Assembly: GCF_022828475.1 (NCBI RefSeq)
Contig: NZ_CP059557.1
Location: 2,899,470-2,963,469 of the forward strand
Direction of reading: 5' to 3'
Length of the DNA: 64,000 bases
DNA from: Saccharopolyspora gloriosae
GTDB taxonomy: Bacteria > Actinomycetota > Actinomycetes > Mycobacteriales > Pseudonocardiaceae
Shown: positions 47,911-55,905 of the stretch, one piece after another
Position numbering within the stretch: position 1 is the first letter of the stretch
Layout of the letters: each line of letters starts with the position of its first letter
Translations under genes and position numbers: made by a program
Notes under the pieces: generated by a model
Told to the model about the DNA's origin: nothing
The model's input: the letters and a program-made list of their open reading frames with translations, nothing else
The model's database searches: none

Positions 47911-48309
47911 ATGACCAGCGCCCCGCCCGCCTTCACCGAACCCGACTTCCGCAAGGCGAGCGCCAGCCAGCCGAACAAGGAGTGCGTGTGCGTCGCCCGG
48001 AAGGACGGCTGGGTCGAGCTCCGCGACGACAAGGCCGCATTCGGCGCAGCTGACGACCTCCGCCTGGTGTTCACGGAGGCCGAGTTCGATGCCTTCTTAG
48101 CGGGTGTGCGCTCGGGGCGGACGGCTGACCTCTGCTTGGAGATGGCGCGACGCGTAGACGGGACATACACCTTCCGCCGTTCCATGCCGCAGCCCGCTGG
48201 CCGAGGCGCGGAGCTGGAGTTCACTGAGGATGAGGTCCTGGCCTTCCTGGACGGTGTTGGTCGAGGTGAGTTCGATCGCGACCGTCGGGCTGCGGCTGTG
48301 CTCGTGTAG
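47911..48309 (+). CDS. DUF397 protein, double domain
   Basis: The 132-residue product has a DUF397 start (FRKASASQPNKECVCVARKD, VELRDDK, LVFTEAEFDAFLAGVRSG) followed by a second similar half ending ELEFTEDEVLAFLDGVGRGE. It is about twice the usual 60-80-residue length. GAGGAGCG precedes ATG 47911. It is encoded with the HTH regulator, its usual partner. Its stop is only 25 bases from the leader of the first CRISPR array. Confidence 0.8.
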   Translation: MTSAPPAFTEPDFRKASASQPNKECVCVARKDGWVELRDDKAAFGAADDLRLVFTEAEFDAFLAGVRSGRTADLCLEMARRVDGTYTFRRSMPQPAGRGAELEFTEDEVLAFLDGVGRGEFDRDRRAAAVLV

Positions 48310-48334
48310 CTCGACGTCCCAATCCATCCTTGTC

Positions 48335-48430
48335 AGCACCGGCCATTGAGAAGTCGAAAGGCGCTACGGTCACCGAATGCGGGACTCCGAAAACGAACAA
48401 CGGCCCCTGTAAACACCCTGGTCGCGAAGG
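48335..48430 (+). promoter_or_regulatory. Leader of CRISPR array 1
   Basis: This 96-bp sequence directly precedes the first repeat. Its last 70 bases match the reverse complement of 52506-52575, beside array 2, at 68 of 70 positions. It contains an A-rich CGAAAACGAACAACGG stretch and ends GGTCGCGAAGG at the repeat. Leaders direct array transcription and spacer insertion. Confidence 0.75.
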
Positions 48431-49131
48431 GTGCTCTCCACGCACGTGGAGGTGATCCAGCACCATCAGCACCGACGGCCACATCGGCAGCGTGCTCTCC
48501 ACGCACGTGGAGGTGATCCGTCGGCCGGGATGGATCAGGGCCGCGCAGGAACGTGCTCTCCACGCACGTGGAGGTGATCCGTATGGCGCAGGGCCTCGAG
48601 GAACTCGCGTGCCGTGCTCTCCACGCACGTGGAGGTGATCCGCTGTTTACCAAGCCCCATAACCGCAGGTCAGCGTGCTCTCCACGCACGTGGAGGTGAT
48701 CCGATGGCCATCGAGCACCACAACGGCATGGGCGGGTGCTCTCCACGCACGTGGAGGTGATCCGGTCAGGCAGACCGTGGAGCGGTACTACAGCAACGTG
48801 CTCTCCACGCACGTGGAGGTGATCCGGTCCTCGCCGGATGGAGCAAGCACTTCGACGGGTGCTCTCCACGCACGTGGAGGTGATCCGAACACGGCCGCAC
48901 CCGCGAGCGCGAGCTGCGAGTGCTCTCCACGCACGTGGAGGTGATCCGCGCGGATGCAACGCGCTGTGGTGACCTCCACCGTGCTCTCCACGCACGTGGA
49001 GGTGATCCGCCAGCGAGCGAGGCGCACCGCGCAAGGGTTTCGTGCTCTCCACGCATGTGGAGGTAATCCGGCGGCGTTGATCGCGCACCACATCACCCCC
49101 AGGTGCTCTCCACATACGTGGAGGTAGTCCG
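48431..49131 (+). CRISPR. CRISPR array 1, 12 repeats, type I-E-like
   Basis: Twelve 29-nt repeats begin at 48431, 48492, 48553, 48614, 48675, 48736, 48798, 48859, 48920, 48981, 49042 and 49103. They enclose 11 spacers of 32 nt, one of 33. The repeat starts GTGCTCTC, has the palindromic core CTCCACGCACGTGGAG and ends GATCCG, like actinomycete type I-E repeats. The last two repeats carry two to four changes (CATGTGG, TAATCCG; CATACGTGG, TAGTCCG), the decay usual at the leader-distal end, so the leader is on the left. A more decayed unit may lie near 49164. No cas genes are in the window. Confidence 0.95.
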
Positions 49132-49208
49132 TGTCGAGGCCAATCAGCTGGAGAGAGGTTAGGGACTCTCCACTACGCCATCCTCACCGACGAGGTCCCG
49201 AAAGCGAC

Positions 49209-49284
49209 CAGACCACCTCCAAGCGTGTGGAGAGCACGCCCAGGCCGTCCTGCTTCCCGGTGGTCATCGCGGACAACCTCTATG
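49209..49284 (-). CRISPR. Decayed leader-distal end of CRISPR array 2
   Basis: A degenerate repeat at 49209-49237 (CACCTCCAAGCGTGTGGAGA, five mismatches overall) is followed by a 32-nt spacer and then by the first 15 bases of another repeat (49270-49284), cut by the IS21-family element. The remaining 14 bases resume at 51455-51468. Orientation and 61-bp phase match array 2. Confidence 0.8.
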
Positions 49285-49349
49285 TGTCAACTCCGGTTCA
49301 ATCGTGACCCGGTTGTTCCGGGTGAATGTTGACCCACCCGGGTTGGTTG

Positions 49350-50147
49350 TTAGTCGTTGGTCTTGGTGGCTGCGGGGACGCGGCCGAGGTCTCGGTCTTT
49401 GAGTCGGTAGCTGTCTCCTTTCATGGAGACGACCTCGGCGTGGTGGACGAGGCGGTCGATCATGGCTGCTGCGACGACGTCGTCGCCGAAGACCTCGCCC
49501 CAGCGCCCGAAGGGCTTGTTGCTGGTGACGATCAGGCTCGCTCGTTCATATCGGGACGAGACGAGCTGGAAGAACAGGTTCGCCGCTTCGGCCTCGAACG
49601 GGATGTAGCCGACCTCGTCGATGATGATCAGCGGGATCCGGCGGAGCTTGACCAGTTCGGCTTGCAGGTTGCCGGCGTGGTGGGCCTCGGCCAGGCGGGA
49701 GACCCACTCGGCGGCGGTGGCGAACGCGACCCGGTGACCGGCCTGGCAAGCGCGCATGCCGATCCCGATCGACAGGTGTGTCTTCCCGGTGCCGGGCGGC
49801 CCGAGAAACACCACGTTCTCTTTGGCAGTGACGAAATCCAAGGTTCCGAGGTGGTTGATCGTGTCGCGTTTGAGGGAGCGTTGGTGGTCGAAATCGAACT
49901 CTTCCAGGGATTTCCGCGACGGGAACCTCGCGGAGCGGATGCGGCCCTCACCGCCATGAGACTCCCGTGCGGCGACCTCGCGTTGCAGGCAGGCGGCGAG
50001 GAATTCCTCATGCGTCCAGCCCTCATCGCGGGCTCGTTGCGCGAGCCGTTCGACCGCGCCTGCCAGCGAGGGCGCTTTGAGGGCGCGAGTGAGATAGGCG
50101 ATCTCGCCGGCGACGTTGCGGCCACTGGTCGTGGTCGTGGCGGCCAT
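49350..50147 (-). CDS. istB: IS21 helper ATPase IstB
   Basis: The 265-residue DnaC-like AAA+ ATPase has Walker A FLGPPGTGKTHLSIGIG and Walker B PLIIIDEVGYIPFE, and SRYERASLIVTSNKPFGRW as sensor region. It guides target choice and activates IstA. Its start overlaps the istA stop by one base. The length is normal for the family. Confidence 0.93.
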   Translation of the reverse strand: MAATTTTSGRNVAGEIAYLTRALKAPSLAGAVERLAQRARDEGWTHEEFLAACLQREVAARESHGGEGRIRSARFPSRKSLEEFDFDHQRSLKRDTINHLGTLDFVTAKENVVFLGPPGTGKTHLSIGIGMRACQAGHRVAFATAAEWVSRLAEAHHAGNLQAELVKLRRIPLIIIDEVGYIPFEAEAANLFFQLVSSRYERASLIVTSNKPFGRWGEVFGDDVVAAAMIDRLVHHAEVVSMKGDSYRLKDRDLGRVPAATKTND

Positions 50148-51394
50148 CAGGCGATCTCCTCAGCACTGGTGAGGCCGAACATGCGGTCGTAGTCGGTCAG
50201 TTCCCGGTGTTCAACCGTCGTATCGGTCTTGCCGGGCGCAGCGAGACGACGGGACCGGCGCATCTCGACGGCCGCGGCGGCATGGACCGGGTCGGTGATG
50301 CTCTGGTGATCGGCCCAGCATCGAACATGCCGGGCCAGCTCGGTGTCATCGCAGGTCACTGTCACTTCGTCGAGGTTCGCAGCGACCTGGACGCGGCGAC
50401 CGACCGCTCTCGGGTGCACCGAGTAGTCGTTGGAATCCAGTCGGACGTAGTGATCCCGCGGCAACCGGGTACTCAGCCGCCATCCGGTCACCGGCGCGAC
50501 CGGCGGCAGCACCAGCATCGCCGAGCGATCAGCGCCCCAACGGTCGGCCGGCCTGCAACCCAGCCTGCGGTGCTGACGCTGATTCGCCCGCAACAGCCAG
50601 CCCTGTAGCTGCGTGTTGAAATCCGCCGGGCCAGTGAACGAACGTCCGGGCAAAAACGACGTTTCCAGATACCCGTTCGCCCGCTCGACCAGCCCTTTCG
50701 CTTCTGGATCGCCTGGACGGCACTGGATCACCTTGATGCCCAGCGTTCCCCGGAATGCGTGCATCGCTTCCGTGAGCTGGGGTTTCCCGCCACGCCACTG
50801 CCCGACCGCGGACTCGTTATCCCAGACCAACGCCTTGGGAACCCGGCCCCAGCCACTGATCAAGGCCCAGTGCCCGGCCAGCAAATCCGCCGACTGCCGC
50901 GACGGCAGCATCACCGCCGTCATGACCCGCGAATAGCCACTGACCAGCACCAATACCGGCGGCCGGCCAATCTGGCCGAACCCGAGCGGCACATCAGCCG
51001 GTGGAAACCACAGATCACACTGCGCCAGCTCGCCCGGCTGATACTCCGTGCGCGACGCAGGATCAGCCGGTTTGAACAGCGGCCGCAACTGCGCGACCCG
51101 CTCGAAAAACACCGTCTTCCCGCGCTGCCAGCCGACTCGCTCCATGATCACAGACGAGGGCATCTCCGGGAACTCCGCCAGCAACGCACGGATCTGCGGC
51201 TCGACCGCATCCACGACCGACCCACGCGCCGCCCGCTCATACAACGGCGGCCCATGCGACGCCAACGCCTTCTTCACCGTGTTCTTCGAGATCCCCAACC
51301 GACGAGCGATGGCCCGAATCGCCATCCCCTCCGACCGGTGCAACCGACGAATCTCCGCCCAGTCCTCCACGCTCAACACCTCATGATCGTTCAT
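50147..51394 (-). CDS. istA: IS21 transposase IstA
   Basis: The 415-residue transposase has an N-terminal HTH (VEDWAEIRRLHRSEGMAIRA, ARRLGISKNTVKKAL) and a DDE core: GELAQCDLWFPPADV (first Asp), KALVWDNESAVGQ (second Asp) and GLVERANGYLETSFLPG (glutamate). A C-terminal beta-barrel (RDHYVRLDSNDYSVHP) follows. No frameshift is present. Confidence 0.93.
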   Translation of the reverse strand: MNDHEVLSVEDWAEIRRLHRSEGMAIRAIARRLGISKNTVKKALASHGPPLYERAARGSVVDAVEPQIRALLAEFPEMPSSVIMERVGWQRGKTVFFERVAQLRPLFKPADPASRTEYQPGELAQCDLWFPPADVPLGFGQIGRPPVLVLVSGYSRVMTAVMLPSRQSADLLAGHWALISGWGRVPKALVWDNESAVGQWRGGKPQLTEAMHAFRGTLGIKVIQCRPGDPEAKGLVERANGYLETSFLPGRSFTGPADFNTQLQGWLLRANQRQHRRLGCRPADRWGADRSAMLVLPPVAPVTGWRLSTRLPRDHYVRLDSNDYSVHPRAVGRRVQVAANLDEVTVTCDDTELARHVRCWADHQSITDPVHAAAAVEMRRSRRLAAPGKTDTTVEHRELTDYDRMFGLTSAEEIA

Positions 51395-51454
51395 GGGTGG
51401 GTCAAAACTCGCCCGGAACCAGAGGGTCAGTCTTCAACCGGAAGCGACACTATG

Positions 51455-52505
51455 TGCGTGGAGAGCACCCAACACAAGACCGGCACAGGACCGGGAAGCG
51501 CGGATCACCTCCACGTACGTGGAGAGCACGCTGGTCACGCATCCGAACCGATGACCACACCTGGATCACCTCCACGTGTGTGGAGAGCACAACAGCAGGA
51601 ACGCCACCAGCCAGGACAGCACCGGATCACCTCCACGTGCGTGGAGGGCACTAGCACAGTGGTAGAGCGAGGGTGTACCTCTCCGGATCACCTCCACGTG
51701 TGTGGAGAGCACCGCCCGGCCATGCCGAACGTGGTGCGGACGGGCGGATCACCTCCACGTGCGTGGAGAGCACGGGCGGGCGGGCCGCACTGCCGTCCGT
51801 CCGGCTGGATCACCTCCACGTCCGTGGAGAGCACGAGAACGAGTCGCAGAACCAGTTCCTCGGCCTCGGATCACCTCCACGTGCGTGGAGAGCACCCCAT
51901 GACCGCCGGATCCGACCGGTGCAGCCCCGGATCACCTCCACGTGCGTGGAGAGCACGGCCACGGCCGCAGCGTCGATCCCCGCACGATCGGATCACCTCC
52001 ACGTGCGTGGAGAGCACGGATCCCCGTGGCCCTGCGAGTCGAGCACGCCCGGATCACCTCCACGTGCGTGGAGAGCACAGGTACTCCAGCAACTCCCGGA
52101 TCTCGGCGGCCGGATCACCTCCACGTGCGTGGAGAGCACTCGTGTCCTGGTGCGCCCGGCACGCCATCCCGCGGATCACCTCCACGTGCGTGGAGAGCAC
52201 AGCTCGACGACGGTCGTCGCGCGGCTCAAGGACGGATCACCTCCACGTGCGTGGAGAGCACCAGTACAGCCCCGCAACAGCCGTTCGAGCAATCGGATCA
52301 CCTCCACGTGCGTGGAGAGCACACCTAGCCCTGACTCCTCATCCATGTCATTTGCGGATCACCTCCACGTGCGTGGAGAGCACTTCCAGCGCGCACTCGA
52401 CGCACTGCCCGCCGGCGGATCACCTCCACGTGCGTGGAGAGCACACGGCGTACGCCAACCACCACTGCAGATCGGTCGGATCACCTCCACGTGCGTGGAG
52501 AGCAC
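51455..52505 (-). CRISPR. CRISPR array 2, 17 intact repeats plus one split
   Basis: Seventeen 29-nt repeats start (plus-strand left edges) at 51501, 51562, 51623, 51684, 51745, 51806, 51867, 51928, 51989, 52050, 52111, 52172, 52233, 52294, 52355, 52416 and 52477, with 32-nt spacers. The half repeat at 51455-51468 completes the one split by the IS21-family element. The repeat is the reverse complement of array 1's consensus. Variant repeats (CGTACGTGG, CGTGTGTGG, GGAGGGCAC, CGTCCGTGG) cluster at the left, so the leader is on the right at 52506. Transcription should run right to left, toward array 1. Confidence 0.95.
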
Positions 52506-52601
52506 CCTTCGCGACCAGGGTGTTTACAAGGGCCGTTGTTCGTTTTCGGACTCCCGCATTCGGTGACCGTAGCGCATACCTACTTCTCGATAACCGGTGC
52601 T
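52506..52601 (-). promoter_or_regulatory. Leader of CRISPR array 2
   Basis: This 96-bp stretch abuts the last repeat and, reversed, matches the array 1 leader: 68 of the 70 repeat-proximal bases are identical and the outer 26 are partly so. Its presence supports minus-strand transcription of array 2. Confidence 0.75.
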
Positions 52602-52675
52602 TTCGGGGGCGGGGTTGTCTCCTCTGGTTGCTGGGTTGTTGTGTGAGTGATTGGTGGTGTTTCTGGTTGTTGTGG

Positions 52676-53725
52676 TTACTGCTGGCTTCGTGGGTGTGGT
52701 GTGAGGGGGTGGTGTTCGCCGGTGAGTGCGGCTAGGGCGATTGCGATTTCGTCGAGGCCGGCACGGATGTAGGTCGTGGTGGTGGCGCCGTCGGTGTTGT
52801 TGTCGGTGTGTCCGGCGTAGGCGCGGGCGATGGCGTAGCCGTGGTGGCGTTCGACCCAGGTGAGGGTGGTGTGTCGGAGCCAGTGGGTGCTGATTTGTTG
52901 GGTGGCGGCCCAGGGGAGGTGTCGTCCGATGCGTGTCCAGAGGTGGTCGTAGCGGCGGGTGGTGATGGGTTGTCCGTTGCGGTAGCGCAGGAGTTGTCCG
53001 CCTGTTTGGGTGGCGCCGCGGTGGTGGGCGTGTTCTTGCAGGTGGTGCATGAGTGTGGGTGAGATGGGTTGCCAGCGGACGGTGCCGCCTTTTTCGTGCA
53101 GGAGGATGAGGCATTGGTCGGGGTCGAGGTCGCGTGGGCGTAGGGCGAGTGCTCCGGCGCGGCGGCAGGCGGTTTCGGTGTGCAGGCGCAGGATGAGGGT
53201 GTCGAGGGTGGGGTCGTTGCCGGTGGTGGCGGCGATGTGGTTGATCTCTGCGAGTCGGGCGTCGGGGAGTCCTCGGCGTGTGCTGGGCAGGCGCCGTGGT
53301 TTAGGGACGCGGATGGCGGGGTTGGCGGCTTGGGTGATGAGTTCGTCGGCGACAGCGTGGTTGTAGATGCAGCGCAGGGCGGCGATGAAGTGCTCGACGG
53401 CGCTGCGTCCGCCGCGGGCGTTGCGTCGTTGTACGACCCCGGTGCGGATGTCTTCGGCGAAGTGACGGATTTCCAGGGGCGTGGGTTCATTCAGGCGGCG
53501 GTGTCCCCAGTGTTCGACGATCCGGTTCCAGTAGGACTGATAGACCCGTCGGGTTCCGGTGGAGACGGCGTCGGCGACTTTCGGGACGTAGTCGGCGAAC
53601 GTGGGTGCTGACGGGCGTGTTTCGGGGGTGTCGACGAGGTCTTCGGGCGTGACGCCCATGCGGGACAGCAGCAGGCGTGCGGCGTCGAGTTCTGCTGAAC
53701 CGGGGGAGGGGTGTTCGGTGGTCAT
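52676..53725 (-). CDS. Tyrosine recombinase/integrase
   Basis: The 349-residue protein has a SAM-like core-binding domain (about 45-130, RVYQSYWNRIVEHWGHRRL) and a catalytic domain with TETACRRAGALALRP (catalytic Arg near 188), Lys near 212, HWLRHTTL (His281, Arg284), GHTDN (His306) and TTTTYIRA (nucleophile Tyr319). All six catalytic positions can be assigned. It overlaps the AbrB-like gene by ATGA. It lies 75 bases from the array 2 leader. It may be the integrase of a lost or unrecognised element, or an orphan of the XerD-like group. Confidence 0.85.
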   Translation of the reverse strand: MTTEHPSPGSAELDAARLLLSRMGVTPEDLVDTPETRPSAPTFADYVPKVADAVSTGTRRVYQSYWNRIVEHWGHRRLNEPTPLEIRHFAEDIRTGVVQRRNARGGRSAVEHFIAALRCIYNHAVADELITQAANPAIRVPKPRRLPSTRRGLPDARLAEINHIAATTGNDPTLDTLILRLHTETACRRAGALALRPRDLDPDQCLILLHEKGGTVRWQPISPTLMHHLQEHAHHRGATQTGGQLLRYRNGQPITTRRYDHLWTRIGRHLPWAATQQISTHWLRHTTLTWVERHHGYAIARAYAGHTDNNTDGATTTTYIRAGLDEIAIALAALTGEHHPLTPHPRSQQ

Positions 53726-54249
53726 GACGGGTCACCACCAGTCAGCTGTGTGTGCAACGGAGACAGCATCGCGTCCAGCGTGTACACCGATTGCACGATG
53801 AGGAGGTCGGCTGCGGGGTCGGCGGTGAGCAGGGCGCGGTCGCCGATGCGGATCCGGCAGCGGGTGCGGGCCGCGGCGGGAACGAGGATGGTGCTCGCGC
53901 GTGCGGGGAGCTGGTGGACACCGGTGGGGTCGGGTCGTAGCAGCACCGAATCGGAGATGACGTGCATCGAGATGTGCTGGCCGGCCGACCATCCGAGTGC
54001 TTCGAGTAGGAGTTGGTCCGAGATCCGTCCGGAGCCGTCTACTCGTGCCAGCCCGTAGAGCTTCCGAGGTCCTTCGGAGGGAGGTGGCTCGGCGACCGGC
54101 AAGCCAGGCCCGTTCCCGTGCTGCGGGATCGGTTTCGATTGATGGGACTGGCCGCGGGGAGGGACCAGTCCGGCCACGACACCTTCAGCCACGGCCATCA
54201 CCCCAGCCGCCACCCAGACAGGCCACAGCCTGGACATGACGAAGGCCAT
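53722..54249 (-). CDS. AbrB-like DNA-binding protein, partner of the integrase
   Basis: The C-terminal 110 residues (LYGLARVDGSGRISDQLLLE, LGWSAGQHISMHVI, VLVPAAARTRCRIRIGDRAL) have the swapped-hairpin strand pattern of AbrB/MazE-type transition regulators, apparently in two copies. The N-terminal 28 residues are hydrophobic (VWVAAGVMAVAEGVVAGLV) and may be spurious, so the true start could be internal. Its stop overlaps the integrase start, so the two are translated together; this pairing suggests control of recombination. Confidence 0.5.
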   Translation of the reverse strand: MAFVMSRLWPVWVAAGVMAVAEGVVAGLVPPRGQSHQSKPIPQHGNGPGLPVAEPPPSEGPRKLYGLARVDGSGRISDQLLLEALGWSAGQHISMHVISDSVLLRPDPTGVHQLPARASTILVPAAARTRCRIRIGDRALLTADPAADLLIVQSVYTLDAMLSPLHTQLTGGDPS

Positions 54250-54329
54250 CGCAGCAGGAAACCTGCCGCGATGGCCTGATCAACAACTCTGCGCGTTGGG
54301 GAAATCGCACGCGTTTTTGTGTCCGAGGG

Positions 54330-54343
54330 GGGACTCAAGTCCC
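54330..54343. repeat. Short inverted repeat
   Basis: GGGACT-CA-AGTCCC lies 80 bases upstream of the AbrB-like gene start. It could be an operator or part of a former attachment site; nothing decides between these. Confidence 0.3.
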
Positions 54344-54589
54344 GCTGCGTAGCGGATCCGCGCAAAGCGCGTCTCCATACTGCGATCGTAACCTCTCTTT
54401 TGCGGTACTGGCGGGCACGCTTCGGGGCCGCCAGTCACGGGATGCTGCCGACTTCTAAACGGGTCGACGAGTCTGCAATGAAGACCCTGCTGCGCGCAGT
54501 CCCGGTCTGGCCGAACCAGCTGGGCGGCGGACAAGTGCCGCTGGCCTGCGACCCAAGCGGACAGTGAAGGGTCACGGCGGTTCGGGATG

Positions 54590-54980
54590 TTCTGGTGGAT
54601 CTGTTGGTCGTTGTTCCCGGCAGGTTTCTCTTTGCCAATCGAGAATCCGCGGAAGTCGAAGTACCTGATGTTCGTGAACGGAGCTGTGCCGATGTTGCGG
54701 CGAAACAACGTCCGCCCGTTGCAAGAATGGCCCGACCCGTACGGCACGCGCAGCAGGCTTCCGCTGTTCAGGTGGTCGGCCACCTCGCGCAGTTCGGGAT
54801 GCGCTGTTCCTTGCACGTGGCGCACCTCGAACCGGCAGCCGTAGCGAGCCGCCACCGGTCGAGTTCGAGCTCAGTGGTATTGCCGTCGTCCCTTGATTTC
54901 GCCGGGCAGGTCTTGAGTCGGGCGCGCGGCTGAAGTCCGCCCAACGGCGGTTCCGCCTGCGGGTGGTGTTCGAACACGTG
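54590..54980 (-). pseudogene. RNase H-like fold relic, frameshifted
   Basis: Two frames join near 54848: LKTCPAKSRDDGNTTELELD-RWRLA continues as ARYGCRFEVRHVQGTAHPEL and REVADHLNSGSLLRVPYGSG. The alternation of a helix ending RWRLA, a strand FEVRHVQG with following His, and ADHLN resembles the last part of RNase H-type domains. The rest (54280-54590) has no recognisable content. It is probably a decayed gene; the family guess is weak. Confidence 0.3.
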
Positions 54981-55173
54981 CTGGTCATCGCGGTGTCGGC
55001 CGCCGTGATCGAGAGTTGCGACTGATCGCGTCAGGTTCGTAGTGCCTCCGACGGTTTCCTCGTGAGGACGGTGATTTCTACGGTAGTGGAGCTGTCCGCG
55101 CAGTCGGTCGTGCGGTGAACGCGCGGCTGCGGTTCCGCCGCCGGACCCGCCGGCCAGCTCGCTCGGGCAGCAC
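54981..55173. other. Spacer downstream of TetR gene
   Basis: No gene is seen in the bases following the TetR stop. Confidence 0.4.
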
Positions 55174-55821
55174 TCAGTCGATGGTGGTCACGGATCGGGT
55201 GAGTTCCTCGATGAACTCGTGCACTCCGCCCTGCGGCCACACGTCGCGCACGGACATGTCGAGCATCAACCGGCCGTGCACGGCCGACCACAGCGAGAGC
55301 GCGCCTTCCTGCGGTGATTGCGTCAGCCGCATGCCTTCGGCTGCCAGTCGGGTCACCGCCGCGTGCCACCGCTCGGCCACTTCGGTCGTGTCGGGTCCCT
55401 CGTCGCCCAGGAATTCCGGGGGAACGGTGAAGATCAGCCGGAATCCTCCTGGGTTGTCCTGGGCGAACCGGCAATAGCCGTGGGCGATGGCGGCGAAGCG
55501 CTGCGCAGCCGAGTCTCCGGCCGCTTCGTCGTCGGCGCGGTCCATCGCGGCCAGCAGCTGGTCGAACAGGCTGTGCACGGCCGCGCGGCTCAGGCTCTCC
55601 TTGTCCGGGAAGTGCCGGTAGATAGAGGGGGCGGTGATGTTCGCTTCCTTGGCCACTTCGCGCAGCGACAACGGGATGGGGCGCATCCGCTCTTCGTCGG
55701 CGATCAGCCGGAGCATCGCTTCGAGGATTTCCGTGCGCAACTTCCCGCCCTCGCCGCGGGCGTTGCGCGGCCTGTCTCCCGTGGACGCGGGCGAATCGGT
55801 CGAATCGGTGGGTGCGGCCAT
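55174..55821 (-). CDS. TetR-family transcriptional regulator
   Basis: The 215-residue protein has the TetR helix-turn-helix at about 30-75 (LSLREVAKEANITAPSIYRH, FPDKESLSRAAV) and a TetR_C-type ligand-binding domain (ALSLWSAVHGRLMLDM near the end). ATG 55821 is preferred over upstream starts that only add Arg/Pro text. Without the intervening IS30-family element it would be divergent from, and about 180 bases away from, the ferredoxin-P450 operon, so it probably represses that operon. Confidence 0.85.
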   Translation of the reverse strand: MAAPTDSTDSPASTGDRPRNARGEGGKLRTEILEAMLRLIADEERMRPIPLSLREVAKEANITAPSIYRHFPDKESLSRAAVHSLFDQLLAAMDRADDEAAGDSAAQRFAAIAHGYCRFAQDNPGGFRLIFTVPPEFLGDEGPDTTEVAERWHAAVTRLAAEGMRLTQSPQEGALSLWSAVHGRLMLDMSVRDVWPQGGVHEFIEELTRSVTTID

Positions 55822-55905
55822 GTCTTCAGGTTCGCACAGCGGCTCGCCGGAGGAAGCCGTGCCGCACGCCGATGGGCCACGGGGAGCTGCTTGGCGGATT
55901 CTTGT

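Larger units (their letters stand above)
49285..51449 (-). mobile_element. IS21-family insertion sequence, complete
   Basis: The element starts TGTCAACTCCGG and ends CCGGAAGCGACA, TGT...ACA ends typical of IS21; internal terminal repeats share GTTCCGGG and TTGACCCACCC. CTATG is duplicated at both sides (49280-49284 and 51450-51454), and removing the element and one CTATG restores a 29-nt CRISPR repeat. It carries istA and istB on the minus strand, overlapping by TGATG. Both are open, so the element may be active. Confidence 0.92.

Noticed and set aside
48765-48797. One 33-nt spacer in array 1, possible irregularity
   Set aside because: A one-base longer spacer is normal in type I-E arrays.
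48333-49115. Long frames across CRISPR array 1 with repeated HLHVRGEH/PPRAWRA text
   Set aside because: The text is produced by the 61-bp repeat-spacer period read in different frames; it has no start signal and is not a protein.
50759-52735. 658-codon frame across istA antisense and CRISPR array 2
   Set aside because: It is antisense to istA and then follows the repeats; no codon bias or motif supports it.
54290-54370. Possible tRNA 3' end as integrase attachment site
   Set aside because: The GGGACT/AGTCCC repeat lacks a T-arm consensus and an acceptor stem, and no second copy was seen.
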